Assembly (NCBI RefSeq): GCF_019649055.1
Contig: NW_026570265.1
Span: 186,001-250,000, forward strand
DNA from: Paramacrobiotus metropolitanus
Lineage: Eukaryota > Tardigrada > Eutardigrada > Parachela > Macrobiotidae
DNA: 64,000 bases
Direction of reading: 5' to 3'
The position numbers and the translations under genes were made by a program. This document shows, piece after piece, positions 23,889 through 36,402 of this stretch (positions are counted from its first letter, which is position 1; the number at the start of each line of letters is the position of its first letter). The notes below the pieces were generated by a model. It saw only the letters and a program-made list of their open reading frames with translations. It was not told where the DNA came from and made no database searches.

Positions 23889-26800
23889 TTTTTAACTGAA
23901 TTTTATTCCTGTTTTAACTTTTTTGTATTAGGGAGTTTTTGATTTTGATGCAGAAACAAAGCTTTGCAAACTACCTTTTTCTTTCACATTCCCTTTTGTA
24001 TTTGTCATGTTGATAAGATTTACTTGTGAAAGCTGACACCCGGAAATATTGGTGCCTGTTTATGATCTACTCGTAGGTGTCTATATTGGTCCATCGTAGT
24101 AGCCGAAAAACTTTATTGAGAAAAGACAGATGCTTCTTAGATCCCCATGGCCGGTCTGGCTTTTTTAAAGAACTATGTGAAAAAATTTGATCGGGAAATA
24201 CGAATTGTATCTCTTCTGATCAAAGTTGAATATTATAATAAGAAAATCAGCACATAATAATTATGCAATACGGTTGACGAACAGTTGAGTTGGTGTTTGG
24301 TAAAATCGAAATTAACAAGTTCATATGTTTGAATTTGCCGCTGCATCAAATACAAGCTTACGCCACGAGTGGTTTTTACTCTAATACCTTTGCCGATCGT
24401 AAAAGGCTATGGATCTTGGACAGCCACTTTTTTCCCAAGACGTGCAATCATGACAGATCTACTCTACTCGTAGAGTGTATAGACTTATCTTGATCTTGTT
24501 CGTGAGTCGTCATTTGCAACCAGCAACAGTGCGACCACATGTAATACGAGCCTAATGGTCAATGTCGGCGTGAAAATGAGCGTCAGAGAAGGACAAAAGT
24601 TTTTTTCTCTAAATTGTTATCTTCTATTTGTTGACTAGCGAATGTTCATCAAACTGCAACCGGAATCAGGCTATAGTCGACGCGGTATAGCCACAGCTGC
24701 ACAGTACCGGTGCCATCAAATAAGCTTCTTGGCGATTTGCAGCAAGTCATGGCTACGCACAAACACCCAACACAATGAACAGATAAATCCTCGCTGTACT
24801 GTATACCGCCGTACAATTGTATACACTGTCTTAGGAATACTACCAGCGTTAAATATACACATCATCAACCGAGTGAGAAAACCTGTTTTTTCATGGAAAA
24901 TGAAGGTCGAATTTTGCCTTGTATAGCAGATTGTTGTTAACACATTTACTGCCATTCTCTTTAAAGCCAGCTAATTCAATATTCATTGTTATTTCAGGCT
25001 AACACATGCACAAACGTTCATAGAGTATGCTAAATAGCGACCGGTAGCCGTAAAACGGCTCATTTCGAGTAGCCAGGCGTTCTTAAGATGACATCAGTAT
25101 TTTCGATCTTGCTATTTTGCGGCACGAAATCATATTGTGCTTTGTGCAATTTTGAAATTTCTGTTGCAGTACGGCGCTTTTCGGATTGGGAACAATGTAC
25201 TTCTGTCAGTGTATTTAGCATACACTTTGCGGTATTTACGCTTTGTGCGGCAATTTATCATATTTATTGGAAGTTGTGAACCAATTAATTTCAACGATAT
25301 GCTAATTTGTGGCGACGGATGTAAACCTTGGGGAAGAGGGTTCTACACATCCTGAATATTAGGGCTTCTTCAATGCTGCTGTTTCCCAATCCGGCAACTC
25401 AGTAAGGCTAAAATGGACATTCGTTGATCACCATGCCGATACGGGTGCCAGGTGTATAATCTCCTTTGCTGCGATTCTGGGTGTAAGTTCAGTAATTCTT
25501 CGCATGTATTGCAATAAAATAGAAACAGATTACTTATATCGCTTATTCAGCGCTGTCGGTATTATTGCCTTAGCACCTCTTACATATATATTACAAACAT
25601 TTTTTAAGCTGCTCAGTTTTTACTGATTTATCAAATGTCGATAAGGAAAGTAAGGCGAGAATCTTATGTCCTAAGCAGATGAACTTATCACATATTGTTT
25701 GAGTTTGCTTGTTTGTTTCGATCTGCGTTGTTTACCTGCAGATTTCGCCGGAAAAGCATTAAGGATTGTGAGCTAACGGTATATTACCGTTTTTCATTTG
25801 GAGTAGTGCATGGGTTTGTCCTCAATGGCACTGGATGATTTCACGGCAGCATGCGCAGGTTGAGGTGCAGCATTAATGCGACAGACTGTGTTGCGCGGGA
25901 ATTGACTGATTCCTGCACACTGGAAGAACTGTGATCGGGTGAAACTGACCACCTAGCAAGCCATGCCGGAAATTTCTGGTGCCGTCCAGGACAACCATGT
26001 CGATTGCGGACGCATTGCGCATATTATCAAAATTCGATTCGATTCTGGAAAGTTAAGAGTGTTCAAGTGGATGGATAATTGTCTATTAAGTACATTTTTC
26101 TTCGGTCATGGAGTGCACCGTCTGACACGAATGTAGCCGCGGTGCAAAGGAATCATCCGGATATTATAGCAGAACGCAGCGGTTTCATCCTGGCTTGGCA
26201 CTGGCAAGAGTTCACGAAGCTAACGGATTGGCGTGGATCTTGCTGGTTGCTAAACCGGGTGACCAGCTTTTGCTTCACATCGGTGTTTTTCCCTGGTCAT
26301 TTTGTCCTTACGGAGTTTATTTGAGCATGTGCATATCTTTTGTTGAATCTTTTGTGTTTGCAGTACATATTGGCCGAGCTCAAGTAACCCCATTGTTTTA
26401 AAGCTAAAGTTCGCGTATTAAAGCTACCACTCACGAAAGGTCATATCCCTACAAGTTACAACTGCTGGGTAATTTCGAAAATCGACGCACTGTGGTTGTA
26501 GCGCTACGTATGTTCCGCAGTTAGAAGACAAATAAAGTAAAAAAACGTTCTTATAAAAGGTATCAGCAATACTATTAGTCAACAGGTAGTGTTTTTCGAA
26601 AACCAAAGACACAGTCTAATTCTTTTAAAAATTATCACTAAGGTAATAATTGCTTTATTCGGCAGAAGCCGGTTCACACAACATTAAGCTTGCGCTAGTA
26701 GAAACTAGTTAAAATGATTCAAAATTTATATGTACTGTATTTTGTACTTTACGATAGCTGACAGCTATTGATTACTGTACTGTATTAGTTTGTTTTGCTG

Positions 26801-28108
26801 TTTATGTATTTAGTTATAAAAGTTTAGTACATATAGTTAAGTATATGAATACTGTACTAATCGTCAGCTGTGCCAAGATTCTTGATCTCCGCGTTTAACT
26901 TCTGTTCCCCCCAATCAAATTTTCATAGAATAAAGGAATTTTTTTTGTAGAATAAAGGGTGTTAGAATCCTCTCATTATAGTGATGGTCATAGGCTGGTC
27001 AAAGTTTTCGAATATATATTATTCCGGAAGTCCAGTGGCTGTTTGAAACTTTGTTGTCATGGATGTCATAGACTTCACATGATCTGATTTTAACTACTGT
27101 GCATTGACTTGGCTGTACAGTAGGAGTACAGTACAACACAGCACCTTTGGACTTCACCGCAGATTTCTGCTCCAGTACTTTGTACGAGCGCTGTTTAATT
27201 AGACATGATAATATTATAGTTAGTTATTAGTATTAATTTTGTTATTGTACTTCGATAAGTTAAAGGTTAGTTAGCAGTTCGACTAGAATGACAACAAATG
27301 CCGAAACAGAATCCAAGCAGTTATTTTTAATGAAGTAAAATGCACTTAATAGAGGCGAGATTTTTTTCCCAGTAAAATTGTCCCTGACAGTCGTAATGCT
27401 GTCGTATAACCCAGTTATTTCCCAAAATTCATCCGTGCCCACCATCAGCTTGTTTTACTTACAGTAATAAATTTTCACGTTCTGTAAATCAGTACCGCCT
27501 GGCACCACCACTCGGCTGCCAGTCACCGTGCTGAAAGATACAGCAAAAATTCTTGCCAGCTGATCAATTAATTCGTTTAATCTGGTACTTACTTACAACT
27601 TACTTTAAGTAAGTCTTAATTACTCTCTAATTACTCATTTTTCTCTCATTAATTTCAGTTCGATTTGACCAATAAAAACTACATTATGAAAAAAAAAAAA
27701 GTAAGTCTTTAACCATAATAAGTTTGAAAGCTGACACCACTGAAATTTTTAATCAAAATTACTGTACTCCTTTTAACAGAGTCTGATTAACTGTTTTATC
27801 TTTGTCAGAATTTCTGTTATCTTTGTGACTTTGCAGTTTGCTAAGCAGAGGCTCGTACTTTTCTTAAAGCTTTATAGCGCCCGATATGTCTGAAACGAAT
27901 CCCACTTCCAGAATTAACTCAGTTCGTTGCCTGTTTTGCATCCTGTAATGTTTTTGGAGGCTGTGTGTACCTTTCTTTAATTACTAACAGTACTAATTGC
28001 AAGTTCCATCACAACATCGTGGGCGTACCTCTGCCGCAGAAGCTGCATGCGCATCGCATCTGCAAATACGCTTGAAGGAGTCACAACCAGATTGCTTGTT
28101 TTCAAGAA
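23889..28108. other. 4.2-kb region without recognisable genes
   Basis: No coding sequence with known homology was found between DSTYK and PXK. It includes a 57-codon frame at 25963-26136 with an ordinary composition but no recognised domain, and many TACTGTAC-type words around 26.7-27.2 kb. Transcribed UTRs or lineage-specific exons cannot be excluded. Confidence 0.5.
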
Positions 28109-31100
28109 ATGTCTGCGCGAGATAGCGATGTGGACACACTTCGGCCACTGGAATGCCTTTTTGAGTCGATGAACGACGTCGCGGGCCACACGGTATAATT
28201 ACGAATATTCGAAATGAAGACATTGACTCATGTTTTATACAAACAAAACATGTATTGCTGAGTGTTCTTCCTGATAACTTCGAATAGAGCGCGTACTTTG
28301 CAGGAATACGGTATACGGTTAGCAGTGCCTCATCTGTCATCCGTCCACTGGACAATACAGAAACGCTACAACGATTTCCTCGCACTGCACGATGCCGTCG
28401 AATCGTACGGAATGGACGTGGAGTTGCCTCCGAAAAAGTCCTTCGGCAATAAGGAACGCGAATTCTTGGTCGAGCGTCAGCGGGCACTTCAAGTAAAAAT
28501 TACTTCAACTTAATACTTTCTTGCCTTGTGTTGCGAATCCGTGTTGTTGCAGCTGTACTGCACTACGTTGCTGGAGAACTTGTTTATGGTGTCGAGTAAG
28601 CCAGTGAAAACATTCTTGCTTCCTGGACCGCGATTGGCTACTCTTACAAGTAATTTTTTCCCAATGAATGTCACCACTGATTCATTAGTTCAAAGCGTAC
28701 GCATTTTTGTAGATCAACTTCTACGAAAAGGCGCAGTTATCTATGATATTTATTTTAGGTTTTAAATTAACATTAAAATTTCTGTATACCGCTGTTAAGT
28801 GTCTGCTTTCTGTGGTCCTTTCTAGCATCCTGCGTTCAGCTGATGGCCATGGTCTTTAGGACCGATCATCGGTTTGAATTGACTGGAAACTTACCCGGTA
28901 TAGGCTGGAGATCGAACAAGGAGTATGCAGTAGTGAAAAATGTTGATAATCCCAAACAAAAATTGGTTGGATATTGGGTAAGAGTCTGTCTATTTATATC
29001 CGTTTATTAATACAGAGACATGCCTATTGCAATATAAACGAAAACAAGTTTTTTTTCACGCATAGGGATGTATTTCAGAATTTTCGCCGTTGAAAATTAC
29101 AGTTGGATGTTTGTGCATTATGTTTTCTCATCTTGCATATTTGTCGTATCTTATCTCATTTGTCGTATCTTAATTATCGAGTGGGAAATAAATACGGTAC
29201 ATACCGGTTTTCTGTTTTTTTTAGACGTCATACGGAGCGGACCGAATACCTTCATCCGCGGATATTACTTCATTTTTGCAGAGTTTTGCCCAGATAAATG
29301 TTAGTTTTGAGCACCCCTGGAGTAGCTTGTGTAGTGCATGGATTTCGGATGCTGATGGGCCTTTTTTGCAGCATCCCTTGTTTTATCCTTTGCTATTCGC
29401 TGACGCCAGGGATACGGGGTGCGTTTGCGTGCGACCTGAAAATACCACAGGAAGCCTGTTGGATGTTTTATGCGGTTCTAAGTATCCTCAGCCGTTCCTG
29501 AAGAAGTACAGCCGCAATAAGAAATCAAAAGCCGTGACGGAAGAAGAGATTCAGCGTTTTGGTCGACAGATTTTGGAGGGGCTGAAGTTTTTCCATGATA
29601 ATTCCATTCCTTATGGTAAATTTGTTGTAGGTGTTTGAACACAAAGGCGCTTGTTTTGTTGTTTTTGAGTTTGTAATGCGATCTAATGAAAATCGTTAAA
29701 AAATTTCCTTTATAAATCTATCTTTGTTTTTTTTAACTGCTTCTGTACTTTTATACTTTATCTTGCAGGAAATCTAAGCAGTAGAAACGTATTGGTGGAA
29801 AATGGACGCGTGCGGATAACTGAAATTGAAAGTGGTATTTGTGGATTGCGAAGTTTTTACTGGCCTTACATTCTTCAGTTTCGCAAAATAAGCGTGAGTA
29901 AACGACTCTCGATTGCTCCCGTGCTTTCCTATGCAGTTTCCATTTTAGCAGTTAGATAATTTTTGTTGATTTGTAATACTGTCATCCGCTGTTTTTCGTA
30001 TGTTTTGTACTATTGTTAGAAAAAACCTTGGACATTTGGCATATTAATGCAGTTCATTTTTTAGACGTTTGAAGCCATCGATGTGTACTGTTTTGGTCAC
30101 ATCCTTTACGAAATGGCCTTCGGTCGTTCATTGGAAAGCGCTACATGTGATAGCATTTCTCCAGCTTGTCCACCTCTCGTTCGCGCCGTTCTCGAAAGCA
30201 TTCTTACGACGGAAGCATGCCGCTTCGGCATGCCCACTGTATCACAGTTGTTAACGCAACCTCTTTTCCAAAGTGTGGTTCTCAACTATGAACCCGCATC
30301 TATCAAAATATCGCGCTCGTTAAAAGACATTCTCATGGATTCCAAGAGCAAAATGGAAGCGCGAATGGCACAAGAGCAGAAATTGGTTAGTGCATGCCGC
30401 TGCATTGGGTGAAAATTGAGAAAGTGTTTTGTAATGATGACCATTTTTAGTTTCATGCTCATAGACAAGAGCTGAAAGTGCATTCGCTGCAATCATCCGA
30501 AGACGAGAAGAAGAAACGCCGTTTGGTGAGGCAGACAACTAATGAAAGATGCGGTATTAATTAGATGTTTCTGTTGTTTCTGGCGTGTTTCAGGTGGCAC
30601 TGAAAACCCAATTATCGAGTGGTATTGTTTCGGATGGTGATCATGAACGGCCCAGTACTCCAACCGGAGCAGCCGCTGTCAGGCCACTGAGTACATTGGC
30701 TGATTGAATATTGCTTTCTGTATCTGTTGCCATCAAGTGTATGCATCACTCGTTTAATTTGCTTGCTTGTCTTTTTTGTTTTCTTTTTTGTGCTAATTGT
30801 TCAAGTTGCTGACGTTGTGCTTTGGGACGCGCTGTGGAGATCTTTTCCAGTCTGCTGCTTTGCCCTCGCCGGGTTTTTGGATTCTTTCGCGTTGTTGCGC
30901 TGTTTGTGAGTCAAGTTGCAGTCTACTTTAATCATTCACATATTTTAATTTGATGCGGTTATGATTTGATGCGGTTATGATTTAATTTGATACGTGTAGT
31001 TATTCACTTATCTTCTTGTCTAGATGGGGCATGCGAGCATATGTGTGCTTGTCAATTTGTTTATGCTTTGTTTTAGTTTGTTGTAACACCATGAAAATTT

Positions 31101-31326
31101 TAAATCTTGTCTTATAGGCACTGACTCTGTGTCAATGACGTCGAAAGCAGGCCCTCCCGTTCCCGGCCCGCCTCCTCCGCCGCCCCCTCCCATTAAACTG
31201 GAAGGCGCTCCACCGGAAGTGGAAAGCAAAGATCGTTCGGCCCTGCTGGCCAGCATTCGGGGCTTTAGCAAAGCCCAGCTGTCGCAGACAGAAACCAATG
31301 ATAAAAGTGCTCCAAAGATTTCTTGA
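28109..31326 (+). CDS. PXK: PX domain-containing pseudokinase PXK (MONaKA)
   Basis: PXK is an endosomal PX-domain protein that also binds actin and the Na,K-ATPase beta subunit in mammals. Ten exons: 28109-28192, 28304-28492, 28553-28649, 28826-28977, 29225-29615, 29769-29893, 30065-30385, 30451-30525, 30594-30690 and 31118-31326, giving 579 residues (human 578). The PX domain carries KRYNDFLALHDAV and LPPKKSFGNKEREFLVERQR. The kinase-like domain has FGRQILEGLKFFHD and VYCFGHILYEMAFGR, but the catalytic HRD is absent (GNLSSRNVLVENG) and the DFG site reads TEIESG, so catalysis is unlikely. The C-terminus has a proline stretch (VPGPPPPPPPP) and a WH2-like RSALLASIRGFSKAQL ending SAPKIS. If exon 9 is not spliced at 30690, a stop follows soon after (STLAD), giving an isoform without WH2. 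Confidence 0.95.
30949..30980. repeat. Two tandem copies of a 16-bp unit
   Basis: TTTGATGCGGTTATGA is repeated twice without mismatch in the last PXK intron, followed by a partial third copy (TTT). Confidence 0.75.
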
Positions 31327-33718
31327 TCCCGTGGCATGAGAGTGGATTATGTATGATTTGTCCGAGTCTGTAATTGATTGTACAGCGGCTTCTTTGATTA
31401 TTGATCCCGGTGGATGTATTCCGTGTCTTTATACGATATTTTATGTCCTTTGACGATGAGATTTTATAAGTTCCAAGTCCATCCTCGGTTCCTTGACCAA
31501 CGCATTGTGTGACGAGTGAATATTTGTTCGCTTAATATCGTAATAATTAAAAAAAAAACATCGGAAGAGTTAGTGATCTGCTCGAAACCACTCGGGTAAA
31601 CGACTCGGGTAAACAACTCGGGTTATAAGTTGCCGTCAAATTTTAACAAAGGTCATATATGTTAAAATGTGTGCGCACCGACGACACCGTCACTTTTGAA
31701 TTATTGTAAACTTTTACATTTGAACCGAGAATTTCAATTCCTTTTTGTTCTTTTCGGACAATGCGCATCGTTTTCAACGAAAAAAGGAATTTCGGCCTTT
31801 ATGCGAATGCTAGTGCAGTATGTGTACTGAGATATGTAATAAACGAAAAAAACTTGAGTCGCGTGATGCACACAACAGTGATCCAGTGAAGTGCCGACAA
31901 ACCTGTTTTCGCTGGTCGATTCAAGAAAACTATTCATTGAACTACATTAAGCATGAACCGAAAATAAAGTAACTTGTTTGACTGTTGGCGATGATCCTGT
32001 CCCAGCCAGTGTACGGGATCATCAATAGCGAATATATGCCGACACATTGCTAGTTAACAACGCTTCAATGCTCGGGAATTTGCATAACTCGCACGGTCGA
32101 CCCACAGCGATCCAGTCTTTTATATCCGACAAAGGAATAACTACATGATCTGTCTATTGACTGAAGAAGACTGCAGCGCCATGGTAATCGCTAATCAGCA
32201 TTCAGCTCCACAATCCCTAATAAAATTCTGAATCACTCTGCGGGAAAAAAGCAAAATGCCGACGCATGCAGTGATGCGCTGTTAGACAACATTGGCATAG
32301 GTCGATAGTCTTCACGGGCCTTTGGCTACCTTGCCTAATATTACATTATCCAGTTATCCGGGATCGTTTTTGTCGCTGCTGTACTAGTTTGCACTTTACA
32401 GTCTTTACTCAGGACACCCTCGATGGCTGTGTAAACGAGGATGTTTTCGCCGCATCCAGTGCTGCAAATGTGTCATATTGTCCAATTCTGTATGGAAAAC
32501 GAATCTGTTTACATTACTTTACCAGTTTTCATCCCAAAGTCAGCTCCCACAAAATTAGGAACGCCCAAGCTCAAATCACTTGCACATCCGGCATTTGCAT
32601 TTGCGGCTGTAAATGTGTCCAGCAACCATAATTCATTTTCATATACCGTACCCGTTGGTACTGCATGCGTAAAAGTTACGAGTATTTCCAGGCTGGTGTT
32701 CTATCGATGCATCCATCCGAAATACCACGGTTGAATAGTGAACTTTCACTTTTATGCATTTGATTCGGCTACCGTCGGACAATCATTCCAGCGCGAATCT
32801 GGTGTGGTTACCGTGTACTGCACTTTTTTAGTCTGTGCGTTGTGGAATGCTGAAAAGTGAAATAACTGTGGCCCTGAATTTGCTTTATTACGCCCCAAAT
32901 TAATTACGTTTTATTTTGAAAAACATGTCAAGTCGCCATACATGTATATACTACGAATAGCTTCATTATCCTGTGTCCGCTTATGAGCGCATAAACTACT
33001 GTGTCAACGGGATTGAAGACTATCACTATGGGATCGCTCTGCAGGAATCTCATCGGTATGAACCCAATACATATGTGACGCTAGCTTTATTTTTTGCCTA
33101 AGACTTTCTACGCAAAAAACTTATAACTACCGCAAGATCTGTCAGGAAGGTGCTCTTAACATCGTTAACCTCGTGTCAGTTAAAACGAGGCAATATTAAT
33201 GATTGGAAATAATTCCCGGCCGGTGCTGCTAAGGCGAATGCTAAGCGAACAGTCGAAGGCGAATGCGTAAAATTTATGTATAACATGCGTAGTTACCAAG
33301 GTGCGGTAGTAAGCTTCTTTTAAAATTGAAAAGTTTGCTTTAATTTAAAATTGCTTGAGCTATGGATTGCTTGAGCTTACTGCTTATGTTAGGTATGTAA
33401 GTCTAACGAAAGCCGGTGTTGGGTTGAGACAACAACGGCACCGGGCTACCGACATTAACTATTTCTATTGGCGATGATTTATGGACATAAATTTCAATAC
33501 TGTATGCAATATCATGTTTAGTATATTATTTTTTGTCCCGATCGGCGATCATACACAAACATGCTAATATAGTTGACATTTTTTCTATTTCTAACGAAGC
33601 CATCAGCTTTTTTACATACAAGTGTCAAGATATTACATTTGAGCGACGGAGATAAATGTCTCATTATATCGAAACTATATATATCGAGATTTATCGAGCC
33701 AAATTACGCAACGAAAGT
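31327..33718. other. Intergenic between PXK and the FN3 protein gene
   Basis: The first part is probably the PXK 3' UTR. I see no recognisable gene. Small direct repeats occur at 31590-31627 (listed) and near 33351-33379 (ATTGCTTGAGCT twice). Confidence 0.5.
31590..31627. repeat. Short tandem repeat, 13-bp unit
   Basis: The unit ACTCGGGTAAACR occurs about 2.6 times in a row, downstream of PXK. Confidence 0.7.
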
Positions 33719-35294
33719 ATGACTAGGAACCCCATGATGTATATGCTGTTCTGCATAGTTTTGTGCATTCTGACATCCATGACCATCCGACGGTCATCCG
33801 CGGTGAATCCGGCAAATTATTTTCCTGCTCCCACTGGACTGGACGCCGAAGTGTTAAATAATCACAGTATTCGTGTGTTTTGGCGTCCTCGAGAATATTA
33901 CCGGGCTTCATCATCGTACCGAATCACGCTGTATCCAGAATATGCTGACTACAGAATTACCAAAGACGTCCCGGGAACATCTGCTTCGGCGGTGTTTGAG
34001 CATCTCATGCCCGCCGCTGTGTATAACGTTACCATACAAAGCGGCCATAACGATTACTTTGGTAAAAAAGGTGAAGTTGTAACTGTTAAACTGGAAAAGC
34101 CGGATAAAATCGATAGCGCCGGTAAGCTTGGAAACGACAACAAAAGCAACTTTGCAATTAATTAATATTTAGTATGCGTTTGCCGTTTTGTTTCGTTTGC
34201 TACCTACCCGTATGTAGTATCTCTGCTTTCTACTGTAAAATGTTTATGCTGCCGCAAAGTAGATATACGTTTTTTTACCACTTTAATTAAGTAATTTTTA
34301 CCTGCTCGTACTCGTAAAGCGATTACAGTAAGTATACTTTCAAATTCATTGCTTATATATATGTAGAACATACCCAGGTTGTTGCATGGTACACATCTAA
34401 ATGTGGTTTGGAGAAAAATAGGTATCGGAGAAAATAGAAAAAATAGATGCCTTTGCATGCAACTACTACATCTAAAAGTTTAATTTGCACAGTGACATAC
34501 AAATCACCTTAGATTGTTTATACATCAAAATAAACGAGTGCGTACGACAGCATTTTTATTGCGAACAATAGAAGCGCTTTTAGCTATGGAGGGAAGATTT
34601 TGTCAGATTATCGAAGTTGGCAACATTTAGTTACTGCAAAAGTTATGCAGTTGTGTGACAAGTTCATATATAGTACTATTAATACTGCCACAAGGATTAT
34701 TTTATTTGCTGATTAATGCAAAGTTATGGCAGCTGACCTTTTGCATCTGCAGGAAGAAATGTGACCACGCCCGATGGGCTTTCCTGGCTGGAAATGTCGG
34801 CATCAACGACCCCGAAAACGGAAGAAATTGTCATTGTCAGCTTGATTGTGGTATTCTGGATTTTTGTTATATGTGTATTTACGAGCAAATGGGCAAAGAT
34901 TCGAGTCATCGAACCGCGTTACTTTGATTATAAATTCCTATTGAAATATGACAAAGCGTTCGCCATACGAAACCAAGCAATATCCGTTGGCGGCGCCAAT
35001 GGTCCACGGAAATCAATTGCGCCCAGTATGACTGGGATACGGATTACAGCGGCCCGGCACAGCATAGCAGTGCCATCCATGCGGATGTACAATGCCGGTC
35101 GCGGAAGTGTAATGTGTGGCAGTGCGGCCGCCGACTCCTACAGCAATCTGGACCTGTCCATGCTGCAACCTTCGCGACCGTTCCTGCTGCCGCTGCGCTT
35201 ACAACAGCACCGGCATTCGCACGATGTCAGAATGGAATTTCATCCTCCACAGCAACATGATAACGACTGTTCCGAAACACCAACCAGCGTGTAG
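33719..35294 (+). CDS. Single-pass membrane protein with one fibronectin type III domain
   Basis: Two exons, 33719-34121 and 34753-35294, encode 314 residues. The chosen ATG gives a signal peptide (MMYMLFCIVLCILTSMTI); an in-frame ATG at 33656 would add 21 residues before it. One FN3 domain follows, with the typical start PAPTGLDAEVLNNHSIRVFW, YRITLYPEY and the end AAVYNVTIQSG. A transmembrane segment (IVIVSLIVVFWIFVICVFTS) is followed by a basic stop-transfer and a cytoplasmic tail of about 125 residues. The tail includes a KIRVIEPRYFDYKFLLKYDK block and a His/Gln-rich end (LQQHRHSHD). The layout resembles FNDC4/FNDC5, but the tail does not, so I assign no symbol. Ligand and role are unknown. 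Confidence 0.8.
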
Positions 35295-36402
35295 CGCGAT
35301 TCAGAAACGATAATGTTTAATACTACTTCCCGGTTGATGTTTTTCAAATACTCCCAATAGGACAGTATTAGCAAGTTTTACATATTTGTTTTTTTGAACC
35401 CCTAGCGTTCTGACTTCTGAGTTTCCTTCTAGCATTCCCGGTTGTGGTTGTTTTGCAGTGATTTTCGTTATGGTATATTGTAATGGTTATTAATTGGTTT
35501 TATTAGATTCTACTTGCTATTCTTATATAAATTATTAATTTTATTATCCGTAGAACTGGGCACGGGGTAATGCGGCGTCAATGCTGGGCATGGAGTTATA
35601 AACTAAATGAGATTTTCTTGTTGTAGATTTGTGTTTCTTTTCAATATCTATACTCGTACTTCAAGTTTGCTTTACTGTTAAGTACAAGTATCAGGCCTTT
35701 ACACTACGGTATACAAACACTATACATCCGTGCTGTAATATTGTACTTGTACATGCATAATGCATACTATATTAGCGTTCGAACAAGGAAATGCAAAATA
35801 TAAACATCAGAGTTACAACCAGGCTCAAAACTACGGCTATGTTTTCCTTGTCCGCCAAAGTATCCATATTACACAGCGCGACGAGCGCGCTCCTTCTTTG
35901 AGGCTGGTTGTACAGCAGGAAGAAGCCACGAAAAAACGTGTAACTGGATGACTGTGGATTACCGTGCGGTACGCTCGAACCGATCGAAGCGAGCCGAGCG
36001 ACCAGCAAGAATCCGTAAACAGAAGCCGGCTTTGGCGGTGGTTACGTAAACGGTGGTGACTCATTAGCCTTTGCAAAACAATACAGGGAATGCGCTCTTA
36101 TCAACAATGTTTTCCACAGTTAGTTTAATCCCATGAAGATTCATCTCACGAGTTAGTTTCAGTGCTGCCGTTTAATTTAAATTCTGGGTTTCCAATTTTA
36201 TTTTGTTATTCAATTATCACTCGTATCCTCATGGATAGTTTAATTCTCTTGGTTAGATGACGATTGTAAAGAATTTTGCTCGATAGCGTATGAGGTCGAT
36301 ATTCCAGTGATGTATAATGATAGACAACGTTCTCACTCGCCGTAGTGCGTATAGGCATCGTTAATCGTTTGACTTCAGACTTTTGAGACCTGTTGTATAA
36401 GG
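35295..36402. other. Intergenic between FN3 gene and TAF3
   Basis: This holds the FN3 gene's probable 3' UTR and the TAF3 upstream region. Open frames at 35760-36076 overlap on both strands and match no family I know. Confidence 0.5.
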
